Assembly (NCBI GenBank): GCA_026545225.1
Contig: CM048845.1
Coordinates: 120,531,033-120,595,032 of the forward strand
DNA length: 64,000 bases
DNA from: Cornus controversa
Lineage: Eukaryota; Streptophyta; Magnoliopsida; Cornales; Cornaceae
Reading direction: 5' to 3'
The position numbers and the translations under genes are program-made. Position 1 is the first letter of the stretch. Every line of letters starts with the position of its first letter. The notes under the pieces were generated by a model. That model was given only the letters and a program-made list of their open reading frames with translations. It was not told the DNA's origin and ran no database searches. This document shows, piece by piece, positions 23,540 to 36,218 of the stretch.

Positions 23540-25480
23540 ATATAATTAGTTAAAAGAACTCATCTAATTTATTGTTCATGAATATATTGCATGAAAAGAA
23601 CTCGTGAAATTTGTAAAAATCTTACTTAAGATTCACTATGAAAACTGAGAATTAAGTTTAATTGCAATTATTTTATATTGTTTTTTTATTGTCAAAATAA
23701 ATGACAGAAGATTCACTATGAATAGTGAAAATTAATTTTAACTAAAATGTGTAGTGAACAGGAAATTATACAAAATAATTTCTAACTTGTAAAACAACAA
23801 GTAATGATCATTGAAGCATTGACTCAGGTGTAATGACCTCCAATTTTCAAAAAATTATGTCATCCGGGCCTTCCCAGTATTAAATTTAATCCCATCTCTG
23901 TTTAGGCTGGCTTGAATTTGAGCCTAGCCTACCACATATTTCCTGTTTAAATGTTTATATTTTAATAAAACTGTACCTTATGGCTAGACTTTCTTAAATT
24001 TAGTTAAACTGTATCTTTTGGCTAGAACTCTCATCTTAACATTTTTTCTTATTTACATGGAAAATATTTTAAAAAGAGAGTAAAAAAGTCTTAAAACATG
24101 TGATTAGCTAATTTACTGCTTGATTTTGCAAACAAAATTCTTTCTGCTCATTGGACTCAACTCGCAGTTATACTGGGCCATAAAGCCCAATGTCAGGCAA
24201 GTCCAGATGTCGAGAAAGTATGATATCAGTAAGCTACCAAATTACCCATATATATAGATGTATCTAAATTGTTTGTTGATTCATGCACTAATGGCCTGTC
24301 GGTTTAAAATTTAAAATAAAATAAGGGGTATTATTCATGCACATATCTCACCTAAGCAAATTATAACACTATAAAATGATACATGCTGAGACATCTTCGT
24401 ATTATTTTGCAAATACTGAGAGATCATCAGTTGTATGTAAAATTTGAGAAATGTGATTTTTGACAAAGGAAAATAAAGTTCTTAGGTCACGTAGTATCTG
24501 AGAAAGAGTTAGACACTTAAGAACATACAATGATTTGAAAGGGTAAAAAATTATGATGTCAAAGGTTATGTTTGTATGTGATTTTATCTCTTGTGGTATA
24601 CTTGTCCATCATTTTAGAAACCCCACTATATCTTGCTTGATAGGTAAAAATAACCCCACTATATCTTGCTTGATAGATAAAAATAATAATTTTACTGCAT
24701 GTGTACTTAATGAAAAAAACTATGGTGGGTTCTTAATTGAAACTCTTCTACCGAAAGTTGAGCAAGCTTTATGTCACTTGGCCAGAAAGAAAAAAAAAAA
24801 GAAAAGAAAGTAAAAACAATGATTATTTCACGTCCTTGAAAAGGATGGTGAAAAAAACTCATCCCATGAGGGTAAATTTTGATTTTGGGCTTACACCAAC
24901 ACCAACCTTCATGAATTGGGACCTTTGTGTCTGAAATCACGTGTAAAGACATGTGGGGGTTGTTTGGGATAAGCAAGAAATTAACAAAGGATACATGTCC
25001 TTCATGTTAGGAGGGGGGGACCTCAGATTTATACGAGTAATAATAGGAATATGGCTTATGATTGAGAGAGATTATGAATTGGGGAACACGGTGCACATGG
25101 AATCAAATGGGTTCATCAATTCATTGTCCCATGGTCCATCCACACCCATGTAACGCTCAAGATTTGGTAATGCTTAATTGTTGTCGGTTTTTATGAATTA
25201 ATAAAAACATTTTTTTTTATTTTTTATTTTCTTGTATGAATTAACTACTTGGAAAATGAACTTCGGTATAAATGTAGGAAATTCAAATGCATGATTAAAT
25301 GTGAAGTTGATTGTTTGTTCAAATTCAGCCAAAAACTTCCTAACTGGCTCCATTCAAGATGACCGTGGTCTCTGCATTAAATATATTGTAAAGAAATTGT
25401 TTGGATCAATTGAATAATTTTATTGAACATTCAAACAGGCCCTTAAAAGATGCTATAAAAATAAATAAACCAATTCCTAA
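23540..25480 (+). repeat. Promoter-like unit, copy E (5' part)
   Basis: It starts with the tail block 'taattagttaaaagaactca' and 'gattcactatgaa' seen in copy B at 5690-5780. It continues with 'tatactgggccataaagccc' (24169), 'actatatcttgcttgatag' twice (24625 and 24658), 'gtgtctgaaatcacgtgtaa' (24927) and 'gagagagattatgaattggg' (25063). The TATA-bearing 3' half is absent. It is the copy nearest to the DELLA gene, which lies beyond it in the opposite orientation. Confidence 0.6.
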
Positions 25481-26006
25481 CAAGTTTGGAGATAGAGGAT
25501 CCATTTCCTAATATAATTAAAGATAGAATAATGCAGGTGTATATTTTAGCTTATAAGAGCATCTCCAGCTTATCAGTGCCTCCCTCCACACACACACACA
25601 CACACACGTGTAATTTCAATAAACAACCCCAAACCTACCCTCTAAATTGCTTTTGGATAAATTGTACTGTAATTCTATCATTTAATTACTTTCTGTACAA
25701 ACAAAGAGAAAACAACTTGATTGCAGTGTGCTACTACTCTATATATATATATATATATATGTTTGCTTAATTAGCATAACATGGGGGGTGGGGGTGGGGG
25801 TGAATATAGATAGAGTCAATGGAAGTTAAGTTGATGCTTTCTACCTCCAACACAATCAAACACATATCAGTGTCAACATCATATCATTCCTTCAATGCTT
25901 ATCCATTTCCTTTCAAATTTCATGACATGTAAACCTAACAAGTGCTTTAAAAATCTTGAACAATTTTTGAGCATTCAAATTAGGTCTATACTCCCACACC
26001 TTCGTA
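25481..26006. other. Simple-sequence-rich spacer
   Basis: Contains (CA)n at 25588-25607, (TA)n at 25741-25760 and a G-run block (G6-T-G5-T-G5, 25783-25800). No gene seen. Confidence 0.6.
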
Positions 26007-26280
26007 TTTCAACAAACATAGTGTCCACAACTCTATTAATTGATCATGAAATTTTTGGATGTAAAATTGGGAAATTTCAACAAACATAGTGTCCACAACC
26101 CTATTAATTGATCATGAGATTTTTGGACGTGAAATTAGGAAATTTTAACAAACATAGTGTCCACAACCCTATTAATTGATCATGAGATTTTTGAATGTGA
26201 ATTTAGAGAAATTTTAACAACACATAGTATCCACAACCCTATTAATTGATCATGAGATTTTTGGATGTGAAAGTAAAAAA
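26007..26280. repeat. Four tandem copies of a 68-bp repeat
   Basis: Copies start at 26007, 26075, 26143 and 26212. Each has 'aacaaacatagtgtccacaa', 'attaattgatcatgagattt' and a 'ttggatgtgaaat' tail. Copies 2-4 are closer to one another than to copy 1. The array ends about 560 bp past the DELLA stop codon. Confidence 0.93.
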
Positions 26281-26840
26281 ATTATTAAATGATTCAAAAT
26301 TACATGAATCCAACCAACGGTAAACAAACAAACAAACACGTTATCAAATATGACAGTTTTACTCAACTATTTGATTATGGGTTTGCCTGTGATTATCCAG
26401 ACCATATAGTCCGAAACCCTCTAATAATATCTTCTCAAATTAATGTGCTTCATAATAGTGTAAAAATTTGCAAAGGTTAGGGTTTTACCAAGCGATCTGA
26501 TCAAAAACCATGCTCACCATTTTATTAAAGAGTCACATATGAATACACAACACTGGCATTGACCACTCTCATAAGTCATAATAAAAGAAAAAAGATGAAA
26601 AAAAGAAGGTACAATGAACATGAGAAACTGAAGATAAGGGGAAAAAAAAATAGAAATAAAAAGGGCTGACTAGGAGAGGTAAAATGTAAAAGACAGAATT
26701 TGACTGGTTGTGTGGTCTGTCTCTTTCACCGGCCTCGCAAGCATCCAACTCAGCAACGCATTCCATGAGTTGGCAGCACAAGGTTGCTGAGTTGGCCTGA
26801 TCGTTTGACCAAAATTTAGGGAAACCGAGTTGACTCGTTA
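26281..26840 (-). other. 3' flank of the DELLA gene
   Basis: Probable 3' untranslated region and downstream sequence. On the minus strand an AATAAA signal occurs at 26526-26521, about 315 bases past the stop, and an 'AATAAA'-poor T-rich stretch precedes it. No separate gene. Confidence 0.45.
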
Positions 26841-28619
26841 CTACTCGCAAGTGCCGACTTTCCAGGCCGAGGTGGCAATGAGTGGACGAGTGTGCCAGCC
26901 CAGCATCAGACTCCCGTTGTTTTCTTCGACCCGGTACCCATCCCCACCCGCAAACAAAGCCAACAACATACTGGCCTGCTTGAACGCGTTGGACCCGAGA
27001 TGAACCGGGTCAAACCCTGAGGAACTCATCCGGGTCCGCCACTGAGTCAGCGTCTCGTGTCGCTCCACTCGGTCCGTGCCTTCGAATGCCACCACGTTAC
27101 AAATCTGCCGCCCCAGATATAGCTCCGACATCGCCAAATCGTCAGTGTTCGGCTGAGTCAACCCGGACCCTTCCAGCGAGTCGAACATGGTGGAGTAGTA
27201 ATGCAGAGCCTCGTTGAAGCGGTTCACAAAAACCGGTTCGTTGTGATTAGCTTCTTGCTCTACTATGGTGACGATCTTTGGCTTCACCGCCTTGATAGAT
27301 GACAGAACCTTATCGATGGCACCCGGTCGAGCCAGGAGGCGGTGGAGCTCGAACACCGAGTTCACCGCCACCGCCTCCACCTCGCCCGGCCGGATTTCCA
27401 GCATCGCCGCATCGAGATCCGCCAAACTGTTCGTTACGAATCCCCGGAATTCGAATTCTACACCGATGGTTTCGGCCAATTGGGCGAGTTTCCAACCCAC
27501 CTGCTGCAGAGCGTCGGTGTTGTCCGGCTGCGGCGGGCCAATTCCTGTCAGATGGAACGCCGGAGGGCCACCGGGGCGTAATGCGAGCGCTTGCATCAGC
27601 GCCGGCCACTGCATCCCCTGTTTCAAGCTGAAATCGATGACGTGAACCCTATTCGCTCCTGCAAATGCTTCGAGGATCGCTTGATTCGCTGTGAAGTGAG
27701 CAAATTTGAGGTACGGACAAGTCTCGTAGAAGTGCATCTGAAGAATATCTGAGTAAGAGATGTCGAGTGAAGTAGGAGGTTGGATTTTGTAGATTCTCCG
27801 AGCTAGGGCTTGGGCGAAGTAGTTCGCGACCTTTCTCATTGCACCGGCTTGAGACACCGCTAAAACCCCTATGTGCTTCACCAACGCGTCTGCGAGCTTG
27901 ATATTGTCTTCTTGGACCGCCTCGGCACAGGCCATCAAGCTGTGAACGAGTCGAACTCCTGTCTCCTGCGAATCCACGAGCACCACCGGCCGCGGTGGCT
28001 CCGCCGTGGAAGCAGCTCCAATATCGGGAACCGGTGGTGGCGCCAGAACAGACTCAGATCCAATCGAGGACGATTTCATCCGTTTGTTTCCACTCTCTCT
28101 CTCTAATCCTGGCGATTCCTTATTCTTCAATATGGCACCTCCAGGGATTGCTCTGAGGTCGTACTCGGAATTATCCTCGAAAATCCTACTCTGGTTCTCC
28201 AACTGCCTAGAATTGCTATAGTAATCAAAACCAGTGATATTAGTTGAGGATTCACCTGGTCCCAACAGAGGGTCGTCGACGGTGCCGTTCTGGTCGAAGT
28301 TGCTGAGTGGTGAAGTGTTGAACTCAGATAGCATACTCTGAACCCACCCAGATAGATCAGAAGGATTGTAGTGAATCGTATCGCACGATAGATGTGATAT
28401 TCCATCTTCTTGAGCTGTGCCCATGACCATCTCAAGCTGCTCGAGCTTCTGGGCAACATCGGCCATTTCCGATGACCGGACCTCGTAACCCAATACGGCA
28501 AGTAGCTCATCCATTCCGCCGGAGGCGTCCTGGTGCTGGTCCTCCCACAGCTTGGCCTTTCCGGGCGCCATTGAAGAAGAAATCTGTCCCCTGTCATGAC
28601 CTTCACGCTCTCGCTTCAT
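26841..28619 (-). CDS. GAI: DELLA protein (GAI/RGA-type GRAS repressor of gibberellin signalling)
   Basis: A single uninterrupted exon of 592 codons from ATG at 28619 to TAG at 26841. DELLA proteins are nuclear transcriptional regulators that restrain growth. Gibberellin-bound GID1 binds their N-terminus and an SCF(SLY1/GID2) ligase then destroys them (family knowledge). Seen here: DELLAVLGY (residues 37-45) and KLEQLEM (58-64), then [13 protein letters not shown] (81-93) where most members have TVHYNP. A variable Ser-rich linker with 'NKRMK' (178-182) follows. The GRAS domain starts at about 215: leucine-rich region 1 ('[19 protein letters not shown]'), VHVID (325-329), leucine-rich region 2 (about 370-430), the PFYRE region with '[10 protein letters not shown]' (467-476), '[11 protein letters not shown]' (517-527) and the SAW end with W575 and W586. 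Length and motifs are full and nothing essential is missing. The symbol denotes the GAI/RGA subfamily; one-to-one orthology is not established. Confidence 0.97.
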   Translation of the reverse strand: MKREREGHDRGQISSSMAPGKAKLWEDQHQDASGGMDELLAVLGYEVRSSEMADVAQKLEQLEMVMGTAQEDGISHLSCDTIHYNPSDLSGWVQSMLSEFNTSPLSNFDQNGTVDDPLLGPGESSTNITGFDYYSNSRQLENQSRIFEDNSEYDLRAIPGGAILKNKESPGLERESGNKRMKSSSIGSESVLAPPPVPDIGAASTAEPPRPVVLVDSQETGVRLVHSLMACAEAVQEDNIKLADALVKHIGVLAVSQAGAMRKVANYFAQALARRIYKIQPPTSLDISYSDILQMHFYETCPYLKFAHFTANQAILEAFAGANRVHVIDFSLKQGMQWPALMQALALRPGGPPAFHLTGIGPPQPDNTDALQQVGWKLAQLAETIGVEFEFRGFVTNSLADLDAAMLEIRPGEVEAVAVNSVFELHRLLARPGAIDKVLSSIKAVKPKIVTIVEQEANHNEPVFVNRFNEALHYYSTMFDSLEGSGLTQPNTDDLAMSELYLGRQICNVVAFEGTDRVERHETLTQWRTRMSSSGFDPVHLGSNAFKQASMLLALFAGGDGYRVEENNGSLMLGWHTRPLIATSAWKVGTCE

Positions 28620-28951
28620 TGTGACGTTTTCAGCGAAATTCGAATCAATCTCTCATCACCATGTGTTCTTCCACAACTAGTGATGATCAATCTATTTAAG
28701 TGTAGAGATGGAACGGAGTTGGGTGTTGATTTGCTTGGTTTTTTGGGATCACTTTCTCTCGCACTTTTCTTTTCTTTCGTTTTTTTTTTTTCTTTTTCTC
28801 AGAGAAAATAATGGGAAGTGCTCGTGATGAGGCGCGAGCTCCAAGAGAGGAACAGCAGGAGGTGGAACTGGAGAGGATAAGGAAGGACGGACGCGATAAT
28901 AATGTTCTTATTTTATTTTATATTTTTAATTATTTTAGTTTTTACATTTAC

Positions 28952-28982
<31 letters not shown>

Positions 28983-29040
28983 TACTAATAGTAGTTGTGT
29001 ATTTTGTATAGATTTGAGGGGTTTGGCCCGGCAACTACTT
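28620..29040 (-). promoter_or_regulatory. 5' flank/leader of the DELLA gene
   Basis: Immediately upstream of the DELLA ATG. On the minus strand it holds a weak TATA-like CTTAAATAGA (28700-28691) and a long GA-rich tract (about 28770-28870), a common feature of plant 5' leaders. A (TA)n run lies at about 28950-28981. I cannot place the transcription start. Confidence 0.4.
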
Positions 29041-31943
29041 AAAAGCATCAGAGAGCCGTAGCAGCACCGCAATGCTAAAAAGATGCCCCCACTCCACTGA
29101 TACCATACGACTCTGCGTATACATCAGACCATGCACTTGGGAATCAAGCGACCGTACTATTCTCAATCCATTAGGATATTGAAGTTAAAGAATGGAATGG
29201 TGGGGTCCATCTTGGAAATGGACATTTCTCACATAGGAATTTTTAATTTCAACCGTATGGTGTGATGGATTGATGGAAATTTACAGCTTCTCTATTTTTT
29301 TTTTTTAATATTATTAGAAATTATTATTATTGGTAATAACTTGAAGACAGTGAGTTTTTTTTTTTTTCATTCACTTACTTTATGTCTCCATGTGGGATGT
29401 AACCTACGGTAATTGTTTGAATGTTAAACCTTATCTATTTCATCATTAACTGGGAGGAATTATGAATATGTATGCTTAATACAAGTATGATATCATATAG
29501 ATACACTGATATGATAAATTTTAAAAAAATAAATATGAATATAATTAGAATACAATAATATAAAGATAATAAATTATATTTTTATATTTACAAAAAATAA
29601 GTTATTAACATTTTTTTATAAAATATTATTATTACCAAAATTTATTTTGTTGATGATCTAATATAGTATATTCTGGTTATAAACCATTCTGACTCTATTA
29701 AAAAATAGTGAAATTTGAGTGGGTTGGAAAAATATCAAATTGAGAAAATACACAATGCATTAACAACTTGCACCTCTTTAAGGCAAAATTATATGCATCA
29801 AATATTTGAATAAACTTAATAGACAAATTATTTGCTGAGAATAAAAAAGAATGTGCCAGATAATTTAGATATCTTTATACCTTAAAAGATTGTGATTCTT
29901 CTTTAAAAGGATTGGATAGGAACCAAAGAAAGTCGTGAAGTGCGAAAAAAGAAAGAATTAATCGTTAGAGATTGACGGAGAGAGAGATAGAGGAGTGATA
30001 ATAAAAAAATAAAAAAAAATGGGGGATCAAAAATATAAAAAAGAATAATCGGGGGGGTTTAAATTTAGGGGCCATCTTTAAAATTAATCCCATAGCATGG
30101 CTTGAATTTTTACCATGCCATTAGGCCCCTTCCCAGTGAATGGTAATGAGTAACATTTTATACCCGTACTGAAGAAAGAGAGAGAATAACATTTTATTGG
30201 TACATGTGACCCCACATGAGCAAAACGGATGGGTCAACTTTGCTTCTAACGCGTCGTCATAGCACGTGAGTCCACACTCCTTTAAAGAAACGCTGGTAAT
30301 TATCAGGTGTAATACACGACCTTAGCAATCGGTGGGAATAGCACATCAAAATGGTTGGTTGGGACCCCCAATAAACTGATCAAGGTATTCAGACGTCAAC
30401 ATCGATTTTGATTACCAAGAGGGTCCCACCTAATTATTTTAGGGTAAAGATAGAGTCGTCTAGTTTATTTATTTATTATTATTATTATTATTTATTTATT
30501 TTGATTTTAGATAAAGGTTTTTAACGGAGTTATAAAACGGCAAACGGCCCCAAGCTTTTTATACGCGCAAGAAGTCATGCCACGCCTTACAAGTTACGAG
30601 TGTGTGTGATCATAGCCCACGTGATGGGAAGTTATAAGAGGATGATGTGAGAGCTGTGAAGCCATTACCGGAAAAAAAGAAGAGGAGCTGTGAACCACCC
30701 ATACTTCTAAAACAGTGACGCACTCGCATGGTCCCTATCGTACATCGATGCACATTAGAATTGGATATTTGCACATACAAGTTGGATATTATTTAAATTT
30801 ATTTATATTTTTTAATTAAATAATTTTATTTATAGTATGTCTTCATTTGTCTTTCATATTTCCATTAGGTATTTAATACTTGTCAGATGCTTCATATTAT
30901 ATATTTAATTTTTTTAAAAATTAAAATATAATGTTTTCAAGAATAATATTACATTATAATTGTTAACAAAGATCAAAAAAATTCAACAAGAAGGTATAGA
31001 ATCATATACCATGACTGATGCAATGTAACTATCGAACTCTAATTTTGTTTGTGGTAATATTTTGTAAAGAAATATTAATAATAATATATATGACCAGGCA
31101 CAGACCTACCTTAATCTCCACTGGATTTTTTGTATTTTTATTATATATTCATGTTTTTATTAAAATTTTAAGATTCTTCCCACTAAATTATTTGTAATAC
31201 TTCATCGTATATACTTGCTCCAGCTAAAGTTTTAGGTCATAAAAAAAATAATCAATTCCCTCATTCTTGTCACGTCATTCGTAGAGTCACGCCCACTCAA
31301 CTTTTTTTTTTATTAGTTTTTCATTTATCTTTTAATGATCGTACAAATGCTCATACAAAATTATAAAAATAACTTTAGTCTTAAAATCTAACACAAAAAA
31401 TAATAGAGAGAATGGAGAAAGAAGTATGTTACACTATTTAGTGACTAGGTTCTTCTAATAATTTTGTGTTTCTTGAAGAAAACATATCATGTAGAAGCAC
31501 ATTTAATTTTAATTATAAATATTAAGAGAAGTATATTTAATGATATTGAAAATGAGATATAACATTTTCAAAAGGTCCAAAACTCATCGAATGCAATTAT
31601 AAAATGTATTGGATGAAAATATTACCAATTAATATTTAGATATTTGTATTTATTATTTTGGTTATATATATATATAATTGTGTCCTTGTAGTATCCTATT
31701 TTAAAAAAAAAATTTACCGTATTATTGTATTGGTATTATGCATTCCCGTCCATTCTCAATAGGAAGGGAACATGTAAAAGTGAGTTTAAAATGAAAAAAA
31801 ATATGTTAAGAGTTAAATGTGATTAAATTAAAAGTAATTAAAATATCTTTACTTTATTATTTGTTTAAGAAGGATAAATTACATTGATAATTTAGAATGC
31901 ATTTGATATAATTGTCATAATAGTCCTTTTAAGTGTATGGACA
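29041..31943. other. AT-rich intergenic region upstream of DELLA
   Basis: No coding sequence recognised. Two CACGTG G-boxes occur at 30264 and 30618. Simple (TTA)n/(TTTA)n runs lie at about 30466-30500. No transposon ends were found. Confidence 0.5.
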
Positions 31944-32266
31944 TTAGGGGTGTACAAAAAATTCGTCAATCCGATTTAATTCGTGCAGATCGGATCGGAT
32001 TGAATGACTAACATATTAGTTGCGGATTTAGAATACGGATCAGATTATAGATTGGGGGTTAGAAATTCAATCCTATCCGTGACAATCCGTTAGAATTTAT
32101 AATATTTATTTTATATATTTGACCATAATTAAAAATAATTATATTGAGTTATTTAGTTTAAGTCAAATACGTCCATTCGATCTAATCAGATCGGATTGAG
32201 GCTTTTTTCACTGACTGAATCAGATTGCATATTCACTCATTCGTAGACCGCAGTGATCACCTCTAA
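31944..32266. mobile_element. Putative small inverted-repeat element (TTAGGGGTG ends)
   Basis: Left end TTAGGGGTGTACAAAA and right end, on the minus strand, TTAGAGGTGATCACTG. Between them are repeated 'cggatcggattgaat' and 'cagatcggattgagg' motifs typical of a widespread plant repeat with TAGGGGTGTNC ends. I could not confirm a target-site duplication, so the class is uncertain. Confidence 0.4.
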
Positions 32267-32297
32267 CAAACATATTTGTTGTGTACAACTTTAAAAC

Positions 32298-32336
<39 letters not shown>

Positions 32337-35300
32337 AATCAATTGAAACGCACAACTCTTATCGATATCATGCTTTAAATTATAGTTATATTTTGATACT
32401 TTTTGCTAAGAAAAATTTGAGTTCATAGAAGATATTTAATATCATTCAATAATCTACAAATTTAAGTTAGGAGAAGTATCTACCAGGACATGTGACTTAG
32501 AAACATTTCGACACGCGGCATACTGGCATGGTACCATCTCCATTTCTAGCGGATGCTTTAACACTTTTCAAAATCATTGTGAGAGTTATTTATTAACTCT
32601 CACATTGAATTATGTTATGAAGATACAAAACAAAGATTGACTATTTATTTTTATTTGTTTTGAAAAAGAAAGAGTAATATTAACTATATATAAAATAATC
32701 TACAATTTATAATTACAAAAACAACAACAACTATAATATATATTTATTTTTAAGAATTTTTTTTTTCTTTCGAAAAGAATATATATATAAAAGGTAAATA
32801 AAGCTAGGGTGGGGTGTCCTCTTCCTGACATGACGATTGGCATCGTTTCCAACATGAATAAGGCAGGCACTGACACCTCTGCCTTCGTATCGGTCCCTCA
32901 CCATGTGATTATGCCACGTTTCCAGATTCCTTTGTCACCGTGGTCCCTACATTCCATTATCTTTATACTCTCTCTCTTCCTTAATACTACAAGTATATTA
33001 TTTTTAGTTCAAGACAACTAATTTATATTTATATTTATATTTACATTAACATTAACATTAACATTAACGTTGGTTCATGATCTGCTGCTTCCAGGTGTAC
33101 ATTTACTCATGCTCACAGTCTCTGTCCATAATTTATTAATATTTTTAATTCAAGGTTGTACATTTCCAGATAAATATGTATATCTATAAATTATGTCGCC
33201 GGAGGGAATGCCTTGGTTTGGCCGCCGTTGAATGTCAGCACGTGGTTGGCAGCTTCCGTTACTTGCTTTTGAAGAATGTGTTTCTCAACTCAAACTCAAG
33301 TGATGATACGAAGATAGCCATAGGCCATCCTTAAATTGTACGGACCAACCACTTCATCCAATTCATTAAAATACTTTTTTTTCTCCAGATACCGCAACAA
33401 TTACAGTAAGATATTTACCGGAAAAGATTACATCATTATAGAACAAAAATAGAGATAGACACTCTGGCTCCGCCATGTCATGTTCAATTTATATTTTATA
33501 TTAATCATATTACCATTATATATATTATATATATGCAAAATTAGTCTTATATAATTATAATTATATATATAACATTTACCTGTTCAAATATTATTGGTGT
33601 ACAAATTCGAATACAAGAAAAGGGTTGCGTTGAATAATTTGATAACGGAAAATTGTCATGTTCATTGTGTACATGAAATAGAATGGAATGAAAACATAAA
33701 ATTCATGAAAGTGAGATCAACGATGTTAATAAGATTCATAAATTGTTGATTAGGATCCTTTTATTCCCAATAAAAAATTAGTCAATAAGGTTCCTAAATT
33801 GTTGATTAGGATCGCCTTGGAGAAGTACCATATTGTCCCATTACTTAATCTAACACTTGTTTAATGACTTAATCTAACACTTGTTTAATGGTAAATCATA
33901 TTCAATCACCAATCTCAATGCAACACCACATATAATACGCCAATAAAAACTTTGTTTTAAAATGCATATGAAATTGTACATCTTCTGATAATTGTTCCTT
34001 AAGTATTTGAGCCGGCAGTGAATACTGATGTAAACCACCTACAAACCACCAAGAAATTAAATGATATATTATAAAACGTTTAAATCTAGGATTCAATTAT
34101 TTAATACAACTTGTTCTTATATATAATTTCTCTACAAATTGCCATGGTTGATGATATCACATTGAACACAATGGGAGAACTGACCAGAAGAAGCAATATT
34201 AATAGTAACTACAATGTAATAATAATAATAGACAACGAGACGGTACCTGACTCACTGAGGTAGTAGTTTATTAGTCGTGTTAATTTTGAATTTGAATTCT
34301 CTTGTACTCACAAAGGACGGTGGACCTCACCTGAGCTTCATCAACGATTCTATAAATGCTCTTATATCTTTTTCAAATTGATTCTACAAAAGAAAGTGGT
34401 TCCACCACTTGCACAAGACATTACCAGCCCACCACCACTAGTGGCCACTGTCATTGCTCATCCATGTCTTTACAGTCTTTACACTATAATGTGTGTACCA
34501 CCGCAATCACAATATGCCATTGATAAAGAAATTGTTTACATGAAAATAGTAATTTAAGATCGCATAGAAACTTAAAAGTAGGATCATAAAAGTAGCAACC
34601 ATTTCAAGAGTCATGAAAATCGATGTTACGTTAAAGAGCACATATGATTCCCGACGTATCAACACTCACCACTTTTTTCAAATTAAGCGTGACTATGTTG
34701 CCTCCATTTATATGGGCAATTTCAATATTATTACTATACAGAGAGAGAGTGGGCTGGAAATGAAGGAGAGAAGACAAATGGGTGTCAAGTCGAGGTGTAC
34801 GAATCCTGAATACATGTGGCCATTGGTTGGTTGGTACTTGGTACTGTTTTGCTGGTGGGGAGTTGAAATACAGAAGACCTTATGTGGTCCCCACTCTAAA
34901 CATCTACCACCGTGCATCTATATGACTTTGACCCCGTATCATGAGACAGCATGTGATGATTGCGTGGTTTGCAGAGCAGTATGGTGTGGGTTGGGTATGT
35001 TGATGACTATATATACCTTCTACTACTATAATTGTCCTTCAATGGGTGAAATGTGAATGGAAAGTGTTACTACTTTTATGGAGTGGTAAGTCTGACATGT
35101 GGGAATGAAGATCCAAAACCACCTTCTTTTTATCTTTTCGTTTTTACTGATAAAAACTTCATTCCCATTTATAAGATATATGCACATTTATTAGAATCTA
35201 GGAAAAAGAGTCCCAACAAACACAATAATAAAAAATATTAAATACTAACATAATAAGTATCGTTCAAAAACACACTCATACTCCAAATATATGCATAATA

Positions 35301-36180
35301 AAACGATTCACAAAATTACTAACTGTAACTGGCATTTTTACCATACCATAGGCTCTTATAGTATTTCCAATTTACCAATATCATTTGTTAAAGTGATGTA
35401 TCTGAATGAATAGGAAGGCCTTCCTACAAAAACTTAGAAACTTTTTACATTATTTGTACGCACAAAGTGAGTTATGAGATTAAGAAGAAGTGCCATCAAA
35501 CCATTTCCAGTAATTCTTCCCAATATGAAATGAGTAAAGAATCAAGTTACAACTCTCGATCTACAATTAATTTATTGAGTTTCCACTTGCCGACTTATGT
35601 TTGTTAATTGGAAGTCCCATCATATCACACAGTTAAGAGTGCACGTGTTTCGCGTATGAACAAGAAGAGAGAGAGAGAGAGAGAGACACAGAGCCCTAGT
35701 AATGGATGCCAATGGAGCTTTCAACCAAGATATGATTTGTAAGGCCATTGGAAAGAAGCCAAGTCAACATAATATTATCTAGTGGGTTTGATAAGCTTGG
35801 AGCTTTTCCAGTACTGAAGGGTGATGATGATGATTATGAAATGGTGATGAGTTATCAAGTGACAATTAAGCATATATTGCCTCCCCACAACAAACTTTTC
35901 ATCTAATCTAAATTCTACTACATAACTAGGAATTGATTGGCCCAAATGTCAATATCTCTCAAGTAAAGCTTAGAAACAATTTTATGGTGTCTGGGTGTTG
36001 AAACTGACAGGTTGATCCTTGAATTTGACAACCCTCCACTAACAACTAATTCCTATCCTTTTTTAACAGACAAAGGGGCCCTCATATCATGAGAGCTTCT
36101 TGACACTCCCCCACATCAAATTAAACAATGCTTTTCAATTACTAATACTAAAGTCTCCTTTTTTGGTGAGTATATATATA

Positions 36181-36218
<38 letters not shown>

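Noticed and set aside
23108..23540. Possible seventh Mutator-like element
   Set aside because: Only one terminal-repeat-like end is visible; no partner end gives a matching 9-bp flank.
26569..26850. 93-codon minus-strand frame overlapping the DELLA stop
   Set aside because: It begins inside the last codons of the DELLA gene and runs into its 3' untranslated region. No motif.
27265..28606. Several open frames on both strands inside the DELLA gene
   Set aside because: Shadows of the GC-richer DELLA coding sequence in other frames.
34613..35056. 147-codon plus-strand open frame
   Set aside because: No recognisable motif, no conserved neighbours, odd composition (Cys/Trp/Tyr patches), and overlapping open frames on the other strand. 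I treat it as chance.
35703..35783. Short ORF after a GA repeat, and possible microRNA-like segments nearby
   Set aside because: 26 codons without homology. I compared the region with known conserved plant microRNAs from memory and saw no match.
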